From Sipunculus nudus (lineage: Eukaryota > Annelida > Sipuncula > Golfingiida > Sipunculidae): 64,000 bases of DNA. Both the position numbers and the translations under genes were made by a program. Positions 13,505 through 25,800 of the stretch are shown piece after piece; position 1 is the first letter of the stretch; each line of letters begins with the position of its first letter. The DNA lies in contig CM049309.1 in NCBI GenBank assembly GCA_026874595.1, positions 24,183,033-24,247,032 of the forward strand, read 5' to 3'. The notes under the pieces were generated by a model that did no database searches, had not been told where the DNA came from, and saw only the letters and a list, made by a program, of their open reading frames with translations.

Positions 13505-15574
13505 AACATTTGAGATGGGAAAAGTAAGTGACATCAATGATAGCTGATTGTCAACAATAAGTCTTTTCTCATGTCAAATATGACACTCTTTTGATTCGAT
13601 CACTTACTTAAATAAATTAATTTTAAGGCCTATAACAACCAATGTATTATGCAATAGTGATCACATAAACACACATATATTAATTAAAATGCAGCATTTT
13701 TTTTCCTGACCAGAGAAAATTAACTGGAATGTTTCGAGGTTTGTAGTTTTTATTTGTTAACGAAATATAACATTAAATTTAAAACTCTCTATGACCTGAC
13801 ATGATATGATTAACATTACTGTATTTATAATGTTGTGATGAATTACAGTATGTCTTGAAATACATGATTCGAAGAGCATCTATTTATTAACACTCTATAT
13901 ATACTTTTTTTCGATCTAGGATCTTAAAACACGTCGATATTTCCTCTTAGCGCTGTCTTTTTATTATATCAGGACATTTGTATCATAGGACTTAAAACTG
14001 ATTGATATGTATGTCAATATCAATTTTATTTAACGAATGATTTTATTTTACAAATGACCCTTATTATATTCGATGTAAGTTTGAAAACAGCATGCAACGT
14101 GGATGATCCATCAGAATTTTAACTTTATAAAATTGACAATTGTAGCTGTTGGACAAGTCTAAGGCGTTTCATCAAAATATATTAATGATGAATATGAAAT
14201 AAGCTAACCTAAATTCCTAGAAAAAAAATCATCAGATATATTAAGATTTGACTGAAATATTTTAACCCTAAATAAATAACATAATTATAAAATCGTTAAA
14301 ATCGATACTTTTATCATGTAACTGTTACGTGTGTGGCTGCAATCGAAGAAACTTTGGGGTGTTGATGTCTGTCCTCTTATGATTTAATGTTTAAAAATAT
14401 AACAGTTGTTCCAAATAAGTAATGTGATGTATTATATGAATATAGTGTCTATGAGCGGCCGCTTGTTCACGTTTTGGTGAGATGTGTATTTGGGTGTGAG
14501 CGGGTGTGTGTTGTATATACTTCATGTATACTCGTAGCTTTTATCAGACACACAGAAGCGAGGCTGTTCAAAGTAACCGCATCCTGTCCTAGACTAGACT
14601 GCAACTAAATCGTCAGCACTGAAGGAAACAAAAGCTGGCCAAGTACAAAAAAACTCCAGTCTTTGTGTTTAGTTGGCGATACCATGATAACTGTACATTG
14701 TTTCGGCTCCAGCTGTAGAGAGACACTTAACCCCGACGAGTTCTCTGTGGGATACAACTACTCCTAAAGCTCTCCCACTAAATCACCCAGCCCAATCCTA
14801 ACCTCCCCTCCTCCTCGGAATACTGTAAACAAAGCACACACAACCTTCGTACATCAATTAGCAACGGGTTCCGGTTGGCGTGAACCGCAAAAAGAACTCT
14901 ATCTAGTATGTAGGCGCAATTGTTTCGAATTAGGTTACTTTAAAATTTGATTTACACATAACTCAGTCAGTCAAAATCTATGAAAAGCACTATGGTTTAA
15001 TAAACCAAGCATTTAAGTTTTTATGATAATGGATGTATCAGACAACCACCAGTGACATTGTATCATAGTTGTATATATGAAGAAACATTATAAAATCAAA
15101 ACTTCTTGAGATTAAACAACTTGTTGAACAAGGATGGATGCGGATAAATATTGCCCCAGGTATGTGTGATGTGTTATGTCATCAACTCCTTAAGGACACA
15201 TTTTATTGGACCAGGAATCCTTGATTTAATAAGATTCTTTTAAAGCACATGTAACTTTGTAGATAATTAATCCCACCAAAGGACACGGCCGTGAGACCTG
15301 CGGGGGCGTGACATTAGCGCTGCGTCGGTATTACAGGGACAGGAATTTTATACAAGAAAAGCGTTTTGTAATCTGAAAACCGCTAAGAATGTAATCACAT
15401 ACATTTGTATCATATAAAGGGGGACTGGAAAATATGATTAAAGGGAATTTTAGTGCACCTCCAAAACATAACTTTTTTTCATCTATAAACAAGTACACTT
15501 GTTTATTTTCTTCTCATTTAAGCAGATGTCGCTTCCTTGCAGCATCCATTAGTCACAGCTGTATGATCCTTGAA
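13505..15574. other. AT-rich stretch without recognisable gene
   Basis: No long open frame, repeat array or transposon end is visible. A NotI-type GCGGCCGC lies at about 14456. The segment 14500-14900 is less AT-rich but has no coding signature that I can support. Confidence 0.5.
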
Positions 15575-15805
15575 CCGAGGTTGTAGTCCCTGAGCCAACA
15601 CTATACAGTCCCTGGGCCAACAAAATACAGTCCCTGAACCATCTATGGGCAATCATTAGACAGTCCCCGAAATATCACTATACAGTCCCAGGTCCAAAAC
15701 TTTACAGTCCCTAAACCATCATCATACAAACACTGTACAGTTCCTGAGCCATCACTCTCCTGTCCTTGCGACAAAACTGCACTACAGTCCCTGAGCAAAC
15801 AAATA
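15575..15805. repeat. Degenerate minisatellite, about 27 bp
   Basis: Eight or so diverged copies of ACAGTCCCTGAGCCA followed by a variable A-rich spacer (for example near 15601, 15629, 15658, 15682, 15705 and 15785). Spacing varies, so this looks like an old decaying array. Confidence 0.75.
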
Positions 15806-15927
15806 TATGTATAAAGTAACACCTAGAAATTACCACCACTAATTTTTATACCAGCTAGGTCTGATATAAAGTGCTAAAAAAAAAGAATTAAGACCGTGAA
15901 AAGGAGGTTGTTACTTTGAGGTGTTCG

Positions 15928-15928
15928 A

Positions 15929-15999
<71 letters not shown>
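15928..15999. repeat. (AT)n microsatellite
   Basis: About 36 dinucleotides with one TACATA interruption. Confidence 0.97.
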
Positions 16000-16002
<3 letters not shown>

Positions 16003-16215
16003 TGCCACCGTACATTTTCTGCACATTTCTTCAGTGAAAAGTTGATCAGCTATAATTCACAGTCTCTGTGTTCCTAAGTAAAGTTTCTCGGTCACCCCGT
16101 GCGGTTCATTAATCGTCATTTTACACGGTTTAGTCCTAGTGCTAGCAGAGTCACTGTTGTTTTTCCCTTGTGCACCACTGTACCATCTTTCGCGTCAACA
16201 ATATAGAACGTAGAA

Positions 16216-16307
16216 CCCTTGACGATTCTCTGGACAGCCCACGAGGCGTTACCATGCAATCCTTGCCAGTTCTCTAGACAGTCTTTGAGGCGTCACCGTA
16301 CACTCTG
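16216..16307. repeat. Two-copy degenerate direct repeat, about 45 bp
   Basis: CCTTGACGATTCTCTGGACAG...GAGGCGTTACC is followed by CCTTGCCAGTTCTCTAGACAG...GAGGCGTCACC about 45 bp later. The second copy leads straight into the 31-bp array. Confidence 0.65.
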
Positions 16308-16830
16308 TCGCAGACACTCTGCGTCTGCTGATTTCTACCCGCAGACACTCTGTCTCTGTTGATATCTACTGGCAGACACTCTGTCTCTGCTGATATCTAC
16401 AGGAAGACAATGTTTCTGCTGATATCTACTGACAGACACTCCGTCTCTGCTTATATATACTGGCAGACACTGTCTCTGCTGATATCTACTGGCAGACACT
16501 CTGTCTCTGCTGAATTCTAATGGCAGACACTGTCTCTACTGGTATATACTGGCAGACACTCTGTCTCTGCTGATTTCTACCGGCAGACACTCTGTCTCTG
16601 CTGATATCTACTGACAGACACTCTGTCTCGGCTGATATCTGCTGACAGACACTCTGTCTCTGCTGAGTTCTAATGGCAGACACTATCTCTACTGGTATAT
16701 ACTGGCAGACACTCTGTCTCTGCTGATTTCTACCGGCAGACACTCTGTCTCTGCTGATATCTACCGGCAAACACTCTGTCTCAGCTGATATTTACCGGCA
16801 GACACTTTGCCTCTGTTGATATCCACTTGG
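16308..16830. repeat. 31-bp minisatellite with 153-bp higher-order period
   Basis: About 17 copies of a 30-31 bp unit, read on plus as GGCAGACACTCTGTCTCTGC followed by TGATATCTACT. Variant copies recur in the same order: the TTCTAATGG variant lies at 16515 and 16668, exactly 153 bp apart (five units), followed by the same GGTATATACTGG variant. A minus-strand frame of 94 codons (16486-16770) is open through it. On the minus strand it directly follows a decayed coding segment, so the array may have expanded inside or next to an exon-like sequence. Confidence 0.93.
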
Positions 16831-16835
16831 AAGAG

Positions 16836-17570
16836 GCTGTCCTGTGGTTTCTTCTGGAGCCTTGGACCTTGTCCACGTGCTAAAAGAAGGGTTTGGCCCA
16901 TGAAGCCTGCTCTACCAGCTCCAGTAGGGCATCGTCGATACCAGGGGGCTGCTGGTGTTTCCTCTTATAGGAAAGTGGGATGACCTTTGAGGTGCTGGGA
17001 CCTCTTCTAAGTAGGCTGACGTTGACGGTACAACAGAATCGGCATCTGATACCGTCTCAGCATCTTCTGTCACGTCAGTTCTTTAGTGACCGTTCTAGCC
17101 ACGATGGAACTTCAGGAACCCAAAATTCCTTTGGTTCCATCTTTGCCTATCTTTGAGCTTGTCCGTTCCTGTCTTCGTCTGCATTACATCGTCCGCTGGC
17201 ACTTCGTCCGGAGTGCTGATTCCTCCACAATCAGCCTAGCCTTATTTTTAAGTAATCTGTTTTTCTTTTGTCGATTTTTCAATTAAAATCGCTGTGCTCA
17301 TAAAATAATCGATGAACACTAAACCACTCATACAGATAGCCTCTAGTTCTGGGCTCTTCTGTGCAGCCAACACGTCAGCTGACTCTTCTCTTCCGGGGGC
17401 GTCTGTTTACTGCATAGGTTCAGGCGTTGCATCGCCTGCATTAGGTGCCGTGTTATTATCTGTTGTAACAATTTATACACCGTCAAAATCGCTGTCTGAA
17501 ACCAGCTATATACTTCTGACTTTTACCATTCCTTGGAGTCAAATCAGACATTTTCGTTGATTACATTTCT
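16836..17570 (-). pseudogene. Decayed coding remnant of unknown family
   Basis: Read on the minus strand from about 17566, three frames share protein-like text broken by stops and frameshifts. In order: a start-like MSDLTPRNGK; an acidic stretch with DATPEPMQ and APGREESADVLAAQKS; then TDVTEDAETVSDADSVVPS; then, after a frameshift, PPGIDDALLELVEQASWAKP followed by a stop and HVDKVQGSRRNH. Low-complexity acidic/Ser/Thr sequence followed by a basic, helix-prone segment suggests a DNA-associated or transposase-accessory protein, but I do not recognise the family. At least three in-frame stops (TAA or TAG, possibly decayed Gln codons) and two frameshifts show it is not functional. The 3' end runs into the 31-bp minisatellite. 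Confidence 0.45.
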
Positions 17571-17594
17571 GTATGAGAGCTGGCGAACAAATGA

Positions 17595-18310
17595 TTACAG
17601 CTGATGGGCCCAGGAATATATAGACACATTAATAGTGACACGACCAGTTGAACGATTGGTCACAGGTCGCTGCATATCTGCAGAATCAAGACAAATTTTT
17701 GGAGACTTGTCGTGCCACTACTAGACCGCGGGCCAATCGCACGGTCATATAGTCTTACGACTTGGTGTTTAAGGGATGACTATATATGTTCATTAAGCCT
17801 AAGTCACACCTGAGGTACGATTCGTTGCACAAAACAGGCGGTCGTGGCGACTTACTACGTCTATTTGGCATAAAAACAGTTGCTATCACATTAGTATAAG
17901 CTATGACAAGAACATTACACGACCATCGGTAACCACCTGCGATCTGTCGTGCGAATTGTTGCGACTTGTGGTAAGACCAGAGGAACTCAATCTTACGACT
18001 AGTCATATGTGGTCATGCGATAGTTTTTTGACTGTCGTGAGACATCCCGATCGCTGGTGGATAAGGCTTACTGTTGGTTGCGATTGGGACCATCGTAAGA
18101 CGGTCGCATGATTGCGTACCATTGCTTAAAAACTTACCCACGACCACCACAGTCGTAGGGAGGGTTTGCAGGACCAAAGACCTCTTCAGAAAATCGGACT
18201 TCTGTACAACCGATTTTCAACGTGACTTCCTATGATTAAAGGCCGTTACTGGTCGTAACGGTTCGTAACTAGTCGTAAAAGGCCGTAACTAGTCGTAACT
18301 GATCATATGC
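17595..18310. other. CpG-rich, motif-dense stretch, possibly MITE-derived
   Basis: Unusually rich in CpG compared with its AT-rich surroundings. It carries many scattered copies of short motifs such as CTTACGAC, GTCGTG, CGTAAGAC and, at 18240-18300, TAACTAGTCGTAA and GGCCGTAAC in tandem. TAAGCCTAAGTCACACC at about 17795 and the reverse complement TAAGCCTTATCCACC ending at about 18072 look like weakly matched inverted ends with a TAA/TTA site. No protein frame is supported. Confidence 0.4.
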
Positions 18311-19485
18311 TATAGTGTGCTCTACGTTTCTTATGCCGACACTGCATATAATTACATTCTAGAGTCTTCCCTGAGTCCTGTGTATATACTGAACAGTCTT
18401 TGGGTCTTCACTATAAACTCCTTCAACCCCAACTGTACGCTTCATGACCAACCACTGTACGTGCAGGACTGTTTACTACCTCCATTAACCACACAGCTAT
18501 TTTTTTTAACTCGAACTGTATATTTTAACTGGAACTGTAGGGTGTTCCTCTCGTCACCAGTTCGCCATTAACTGCTCGCCGTGACACATTTAGTGGTTCA
18601 CCCTAGTGGATTGCGTTTTGAATATTTAAATGATATTTAATTCATGAATCATTTTAATTAATTAATTTAGGTGAACTGGACCGTTCACTTATGCTATGGC
18701 AGATTACGGACTACGTTTATACTGGTATGGTGTGCTTGGTTCCCAGGATAATTAAACCACAGACTTAAAAGTCATATCTGCCGACCTATTTTAAGGTGAC
18801 GTATCAGATGTATTTTCTGACCTACGAGGAAGTTAACATGAACGGACTGGCCCCAACAAACTGGTAGAAACTAACTAAAACCAATTAATGTTTATCTAAC
18901 TATGGATGTGGGTGAGTTTTGTGTTGCCCGAGTCGGTTGCGCCCGGGGGTCCCGCTGGGTGTTTGACAGATACTCAATATTCACAAGACTTATCTCTCCG
19001 GTCCTACATGTACGCAAATAAGTTTAACCCCTCACTAATGTGAAGGTCACATGCCCTGATAAATCCAGGCCGTGTGATTGATACTTTGTAACATTTCACT
19101 CGACCTGGACACTTAGAGGGATATTCATACATACACACACGCACGCACATACTCATATACACATATACACATACACAAGGTATATATAGTACCACGATGT
19201 ATTATACCAGTATTTCTTTTATACGTAGCTGGGAACAAACCCTTTCAAACACGTATCCTTTGTTCGAGACCCTTTTTTAGTCATATTTCCACTGTTATGC
19301 AAACTGTTAAGTTAGCTGTTTGACAATTTCAAAGCTGTGCTTAAGTAGTGTAACTGGCTTGATATTGTCTTCTTAGACCATGCTTGTCTTCTTAAAAGTA
19401 CCATTCTTACGTAATATACTTGTTTACATATTGTCGTGTCTCTTGCACTGATGCTTATGTTCATTTTGTCTGCTCTACGTCGGTT
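18311..19485. other. No gene supported
   Basis: Mixed sequence with a degenerate TTAATTAATTAATTTA run at about 18655 and a short (CA)-rich stretch at 19132-19180. I see no domain, splice-supported frame or transposon end. Confidence 0.45.
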
Positions 19486-19489
19486 CCTT

Positions 19490-19925
19490 TTTTCCAGCTG
19501 TACGCCTTTTTATTTTTGCCTTTTGTAAGCCTGTTTATTTTGGCCTGTTGCACGTCTGTTTATTTTAGCCTGTTGTTCGTCTGTTTAATTTTGCCTGATG
19601 TATGTATGGTTATTTTTACAAACTGTACGTCTGTTCATTTTTGCCTGTTGTACGTCTGTTCATGTTTGCCTATTGTACATCCGTTCATTTTTGCCTATTG
19701 TACATCTGTTCATTTTTGCCTGTTCTACGTCTGTTCATTTTTTCCTGTTATACGTTTGTTCATTTCTGTCTGTTGTACGCCTGTTAAGTTTTGTCGTTGC
19801 ATGTCGGTTCATTTTTTTCCCGTTCTACGCGTGTTCATTGTTGCCTATTGTACGCCTGTTAATCCCTGTTGTACGCCTGAAGAATTTCGGCTCATGTGAC
19901 TGTTCATTTTTGCCAGCTACATGTG
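19490..19925. repeat. 25-bp minisatellite
   Basis: About 17 copies of GTACGTCTGTTCATTTTTGC followed by CTGTT. GTACGT occurs at 19625 and 19650 and GTACAT at 19675, giving an exact 25-bp step. The outer copies are diverged. Because 25 is not a multiple of three and the unit lacks stops, several plus-strand frames stay open (19420-19899, 19598-20062). They encode hydrophobic Cys/Phe/Leu repeats and are not evidence of a gene. Confidence 0.93.
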
Positions 19926-20105
19926 TGTTCATTTTGGCTTACGTTCCTTTTATGCTATGTCTGCTAAACTTCTCTGCCTTGTATGACACATATACAAGCA
20001 CACATTCTGAAAGGTGTACACTCGTCACACGGGAAAAGAGGCTAAAACGGCAGCAGGTATAAGGTTTTACAAATATGAGTATTAAGTCAAGCACTCATCG
20101 TTATT

Positions 20106-20106
<1 letters not shown>

Positions 20107-20137
<31 letters not shown>
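20107..20137. repeat. (AT)n microsatellite
   Basis: A run of about 15 AT dinucleotides. Confidence 0.95.
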
Positions 20138-20140
<3 letters not shown>

Positions 20141-21857
20141 AAGATTATTGTGTTGAAAAAAAAAACATGGCTTTCAAAACCACGCCAAAAGTACATGTAT
20201 ATTAAATTTCAACAAATTTCAACTTGAATTCTTGAATTTTTATTACTTAGTTGACGATTGTATTTTTTGGACATAGCAAGTTTCTGTAAACATTATTGGC
20301 TGACAGGATAGTTACTGTTCTCACATTCATCATCTCAGGACGGCAATTAACACATTTTTGAGCAAATATATAAACTGAAATTAAAAAGCAAAAATCTGGG
20401 ATATTGCTAAGAGAAAACATGTCTAAACCTGAGTGTCTAAACTTGAGGCTTGAAAACACATGACAAAAAAGATAAGTCTAGCCAAGCAAATCATACTTTC
20501 ATTTGATTATTTTTACAAAGTATGTAGCTTCTCATGTATAGTTTTAAATACGTAAGTTTTACCATCCGATGCGTTTAAGAAAGGCCCTTTTTATTACAAA
20601 TTAACTCGATTTCAAACCCGACAAAACAAAATTTCATTCACAGAGCCATTTTTTAGCCTTTAACCTTTAGAAATGAATTCCGCAGCAAAATATTGTCAAA
20701 AAAAACATTCTAATAACATTGTAACCGTAGTTATTAAATTTTTGCTTTAGGTGGTCAACTTTATTGAAATTATGGATTTTGACCTAGACGGAGTGAATTC
20801 CGCTTTGCTATATATCTGGAGGTAATTAGTATAGTCACATTTCTTCTCCTCAAAGCTATAATATATAAATATTGCTACTTACTAAATTACAAGCGAAATA
20901 AATGTTCCAAATAATAAAACAATTGCCAATGGGAAAAATCTTAAAATTCTCTTAGTAGTGAATTAAAAATCAGTTTTATTGAATTCACCATATATAAAAA
21001 AAAACAAAGTTGAAATTTAACACAGTGGATTATCTTGATATTCTGGAACACAGAATGCAATTCAAATACCCAAGTGCATCCATAAACATGTGACAGACGA
21101 ATTTCATACACGAAATTCATGAAAATGGACATGACAAATCCACAAATCGAATAATTACAATAATTTTTTTATTCTTTTAACCATGAAAGAACAAACAAAA
21201 TAACAGACTTTAAAAGAGATGAACACGGAAGATGGTCACTTCTCAATGTAGTTATGGCGTGTTATTGTTGAATGTGAGGTCACGTGACACATAGCGCACT
21301 GAGTATGTTTATGAGGACTGGGGGTGGATGTTTTAGATCATGTTTGATGGATATCGACTGTGTATCAGGTTTTCCTTATTCCCATTGTCATGTACCTCAC
21401 AGTAAATTACATCACAACATTTTAAGACAGTCCTGTGAAGATCAGAGCCATCTATCTACTATTGTTCATGGAGAGTTATTAATCTGAGAAAGCGCGATGA
21501 AGAGACAACTTTAACTATATGTACATTGGCCGGGTGTGAATCACATTCAAGTATACAAGCATATCGACAGCAATACGACAAAAACTGCATACACAGGGCT
21601 CAAATAAAAATCACAAAAGTCTTCTATAAAAATTAATATCACATAGAGACATCATAAGTAAAAATGTTTTAGAAATATTATAGTTTTCCATCATTTATAG
21701 TTAATAAAAAACTTCGGAGTATTCCTTTCTTATTATAATCATCAATGCTTCGCCAGGTTTATGTGTAATATTTTTAACTTACAGTATTTATGTTTTAAGA
21801 GCTGAAGTTCAGAAGCTAGGGTTTGGCGGCCACTTTATAATAAATTAATAAATTTAT
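20138..21857. other. AT-rich stretch, no gene supported
   Basis: Short chance frames only. I see no repeat array or transposon end. Confidence 0.5.
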
Positions 21858-22155
21858 AACCGAGTGCAGCAAAAGTGTATTACCGAGTGCAGCAAAAGTA
21901 TATTACTGAATGCAGCAAAAGCATATTACTGAGTGCGGCACAAGTATATTACTGAGTGCAGCAAAGGTAAATTACTGAGTGCAGCAAAAGTATATTACTG
22001 AATGCAGCAAAAGTATATCACTCAGTGCGGTAAAGGATATTACTGAATGCAGCACAAGTATATTACTAAGTGCAGCACAAGTATTTTACTGAGTGCAGCA
22101 CAAGTATATTACTAAGTGCAGCAAAGGTATATCACTGAGTGCAGCACAAGTACCA
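21858..22155. repeat. 23-bp minisatellite
   Basis: About 13 copies of GAGTGCAGCAAAAGTATATT followed by ACT. The first two units begin at 21862 and 21885. Variants replace AAAAG with ACAAG or AAAGG. Confidence 0.94.
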
Positions 22156-23729
22156 TATACCCCATCATCCACAGCCAATCAAGATGTTTGGGCGTATACG
22201 TCAGACATCTTTCTTACTCTTAATTTCAGTTACTTTCACTCATAGTTAATTTTTGCTAGACTTACCACCGGGGTGAAAGAAAACACACTGAAAGAAAACA
22301 TTTATACATCTATGTTATATTATAAACAATAAAATTGATTTATGTGATTTAGCAGATGTTGATTTAATAGTAAGTCACAAAACATAACCCCATCCTAGAT
22401 AAGACCATATCACAGAACGCCGACACCTAATTGAATTGATCAAATAGAAACCCAAGAATTATATTGCTGAAATCAAGTAAAACAGGACAAGAAATTTCTA
22501 ATTTATGAGCTATTGTTTGCGGTGCTGTGATTTATCCGGCAGCCGGTGTAATGATAAGAACTTAACACGGTTTTGATGACATCACAGGCAGTTACATCAT
22601 TACAGTAAACCACCTGTCAAGTCAATCATCTTCTTTAGTCAGATGAGAATTTATCGTTTGGTTTTATTCCTATCTGTGCGCGTGGGTGTGTATTTAGACA
22701 CCCTCCCCCCACCCACACACACAAACAAGACAAGTATATGAGTTGAATACAAAAACACACGAAGGCAATGTATTTTTTTGCGTAACTTGGCAATTTTTGA
22801 GAGTTTAATACATCGAATGACTTTATCCTGAGAGACACTTTGTGTATGTACATGCAATTTTTCTTTTCGTCTGGGTAGATTTAATATGTATTTATGTATG
22901 TGACAGATTTTACGTTCTTGAGCTTAACCATGCGCTCGGCCTGTACCTGAACTGGTGCACAACAAACGTACCAACTGATCCAATGAAAAAAAAATCATAT
23001 TGCTCCGCGAGCTATATATAAACAAGCATGCACACGTAAAGTGAAGCTACGGAACGCTTACGACGGATAACATACACATATGCATATATATTTAAGTAGC
23101 ACAAAATTTATTTTACATGGATTGTACAACTAGTTATATTAACTAATGGACTGTCAAAACCCTTCAGCAAATTCCAGAAATGACATGAAAATTGCCTTGC
23201 TTTGTTATTATTTCATTTAAATTTAAATGGAATTATAGTTTGCAGATCTTTATCGGAAAATTCAAACATCTCAAAATAGACACAAGAAATTTCTGGGTTT
23301 TTTTTTTTTTTGTAAGTTGATCCATGCATATCCAGACACCGTTATATGATCTGCCACATAACATGTATTATCAATAGTGAGCGCGTGATTTATAAATAGT
23401 GAAATTTGCTCCTCTTCGCCTTAAATATTTATCATGTTCATCATCTAAACTTTTTTTAGATCTGAGTGAACTTTTTTTTTATTTTTAGCATCCTTCAACA
23501 GTTAAAATTTAGGTAAAGAAACTATTATTGCCTAAACAGCAAACGTTTAAGAAAATAAAGGAAGAAAGGTTTTCCTTTAATGTTAGTAATTAGCTTATTG
23601 AAATAAATTGCGTCGAAAATAATTGCTGGGAATCATTTTAATTTCTGGCATAGACAACCTAAGTAATAAAACATTTCATCAATTATCAGGATTTGTTGAT
23701 GGCATATTGCAGAAAAAGGCATTATAATA
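22156..23729. other. AT-rich stretch, no gene supported
   Basis: Contains a C/CA-rich run at 22701-22730 and a poly-T run at 23300-23312. Frames on the minus strand at 22635-22857 cross low-complexity sequence and are not supported as genes. Confidence 0.5.
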
Positions 23730-23737
23730 GCTTCCAT

Positions 23738-24550
23738 CAGGGTCAAATACGTATTTGTATTTAAATGAAGTCAAAGGGTGTATTTTTTGTATTTGAATTT
23801 GTGATGTGGAAAATGATTATATTTGTATTTGTATTTGATCTCAATATTTGATGTATTTGATCAAATACTGTACAAATACATATGTATAAATAAATATTCA
23901 TATCTGCCATAATTTTGAAAATTTAACTACTACCTAACTTTTGAACAACCCAAAAGGCAGCATCAGGTCAAGTGTTTCACTTCTTCCTGATGTCCTGTGC
24001 CTGGACAATTAACTGCTTATTGACTGTGCTCATGGTCCATAACTGCCCATGGGCTCTGCCTTCTAAGTTGTTCAGAACTGACACTAATTAATGTTTGGTT
24101 AAATAGGTGAGCCCCTTGTGTTAAACTGCCCTGGTGTCCTACAGGAAACAACAGTCAGACAGCAAGTTTGAGGAACTTATGTTCCTGCGTTGCAACAGGG
24201 AATTTATTTGGACTTTCTAGAATAAAGATGTCTTTCAGACAGTAGGTTTGAGAAATTATGTTCCTGTGTTGCAACAGGAATTTTTTTTTAAAACTTTGTA
24301 GAATATAGAAGGACTCTGATCTCTTAAAGAACATGCACAAGTAGTTTATGAGTAGACATTATGAATATTTATGGTGTTGGAAATGAATAAATATTCTGTA
24401 TAACCTATATTTGCGTATTTGTATACAATGTTCTGTATTTGTATTTTTTTAACTTAACCAACCTGTATTTGTATTTGTATTTGGAGGAGAACAGCTCTCG
24501 TATTTATATTCGTATTTGTATTTGGCATACTGTATTTGACCCCAACCTTG
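23738..24550. mobile_element. Non-autonomous hAT-like element, 813 bp
   Basis: The left end is CAGGGTCAAATACGTATTTG. The right end, reverse complemented, is CAAGGTTGGGGTCAAATAC, so both start CA.GG and share GGGTCAAATAC. Both subterminal regions are packed with GTATTT or AAATAC repeats (23747-23885 and 24411-24535). Flanks are GCTTCCAT (23730-23737) and CTTTCCAT (24551-24558), an 8-bp target duplication with two mismatches, the length expected for hAT. Inside, two diverged copies of a roughly 82-bp segment (TTGAG..A..TTATGTTCCTG) lie at about 24160 and 24245. No transposase motif is visible, so it would depend on a partner element. Confidence 0.65.
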
Positions 24551-24558
24551 CTTTCCAT

Positions 24559-25079
24559 CACTTTCTTAATTTTCATATTACAAAAATAAAAACATATAAC
24601 AACACAATTGTCAAAGTAGAGAAGGTTTTACAAAAATCCATGACCATGAGGATCCTGGCAAGAATACAATTCATTTTAAGAAATTATCACTTAGTGTATT
24701 TGAAATAATGAAGAATCTATGAGAGGACATCTTGTTTGACAATTAATTTATAAAGTGGAGTGGCCTCATTAGAGTATTTTAACACACCAGACCCATTTTA
24801 ATTAAGGAAGGGTTAAATTAATATTTTACGATGAAAACTTTAAAAAGTTGGTTTAAATACCAAGGTTAGTACTTGACATAAATAATCCTTATGCTATTAG
24901 CGGGATTATTTACATAAAGAAAACTGCACAGAGTCGTTAATAGGCCAAGCGATCTAAACTTGATGAAAACACCTTACTAAATTCAACAAAAAATCTACAA
25001 TTCATATATTATAGTTTCCCCTACTGCAACGCTACTGACTAGTGGTATTCACTGCAAATTTAACAATTCTAAAAGGATA
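24559..25079. other. No feature seen
   Basis: AT-rich intergenic sequence between the hAT-like element and the next tandem array. Confidence 0.5.
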
Positions 25080-25800
25080 GGTCCATGGTTTGCAGCGAAT
25101 GAGGAGGAGGGTAACCATAGTGATGGGTAGACCAAATGATTGAGGACGAGGGTAACCATTGTGGTGGGTAGGTCTAATGAATGAGGATTAGGGTAACCAT
25201 AGTGATTGGAAGATCTAGTGAATGAGGACGAGGGTAACTACAGTGATGGGTAGATCTAATGAATGAGGACCATGGTAACCATAGTGATGGGTAGGTCTAA
25301 TGAATGAGGGTGAGGGTAACCATAGTGATGGGAAGGTCAAATGAATGAGGGTTAGGGTAACCATAGCGATGGGTAGGTCAAATGAATGAGGGTGAGGGTT
25401 ACCATAGTAATGGGTAGGTCAAATGAATGAGGGTGAGGGTAACCATGGTGATGGGAAGGTCAAATGACTGGTAGATCTAGTGAATGAGAGTGAGGGTAAG
25501 CATAGTGATTGGTAGGTCTAATAAATCAGGATGAGGATAACCATAGTGATTGGTAGGTCTAATGAATGAGGATGAGGGTAACCATAGTGATTGGTAGGTC
25601 TAATGAATGAGGATGAGGGTAACCATAGTAATTGGTAGGTCTAATGAATGAGAATGAGGATAACCATAGTGATTGGTAGGTCTAATGAATGAGAATGAGG
25701 ATAACCATAGTAATTGGTAGGTCTAATGAATGAGAATGAGGATAACCATAGTGATTGGTAGGTCTAATGAATGAGGATGAGGGTAACCATGGCGATGGAA
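25080..25800. repeat. 41-bp minisatellite, unrelated to the left-end satellite
   Basis: About 17 copies of a unit containing GAGGGTAACCATAGTGATTG and GTAGGTCTAATGAATGAG. AATGAATGAG recurs at 25561 and 25602, so the step is 41 bp. One copy near 25465 is shortened. The period equals that of the 1-10.6 kb satellite, but by eye the sequences align no better than chance beyond a short ACCTAC on the opposite strand. Confidence 0.93.

Noticed and set aside
25360-25370. Telomere-like GGTTAGGG
   Set aside because: A single occurrence caused by variation in the 41-bp repeat.
25080-25800. Array of RFX X-boxes (GTAACCATAGTGAT)
   Set aside because: Too many mismatches to the X-box consensus in the second half-site.
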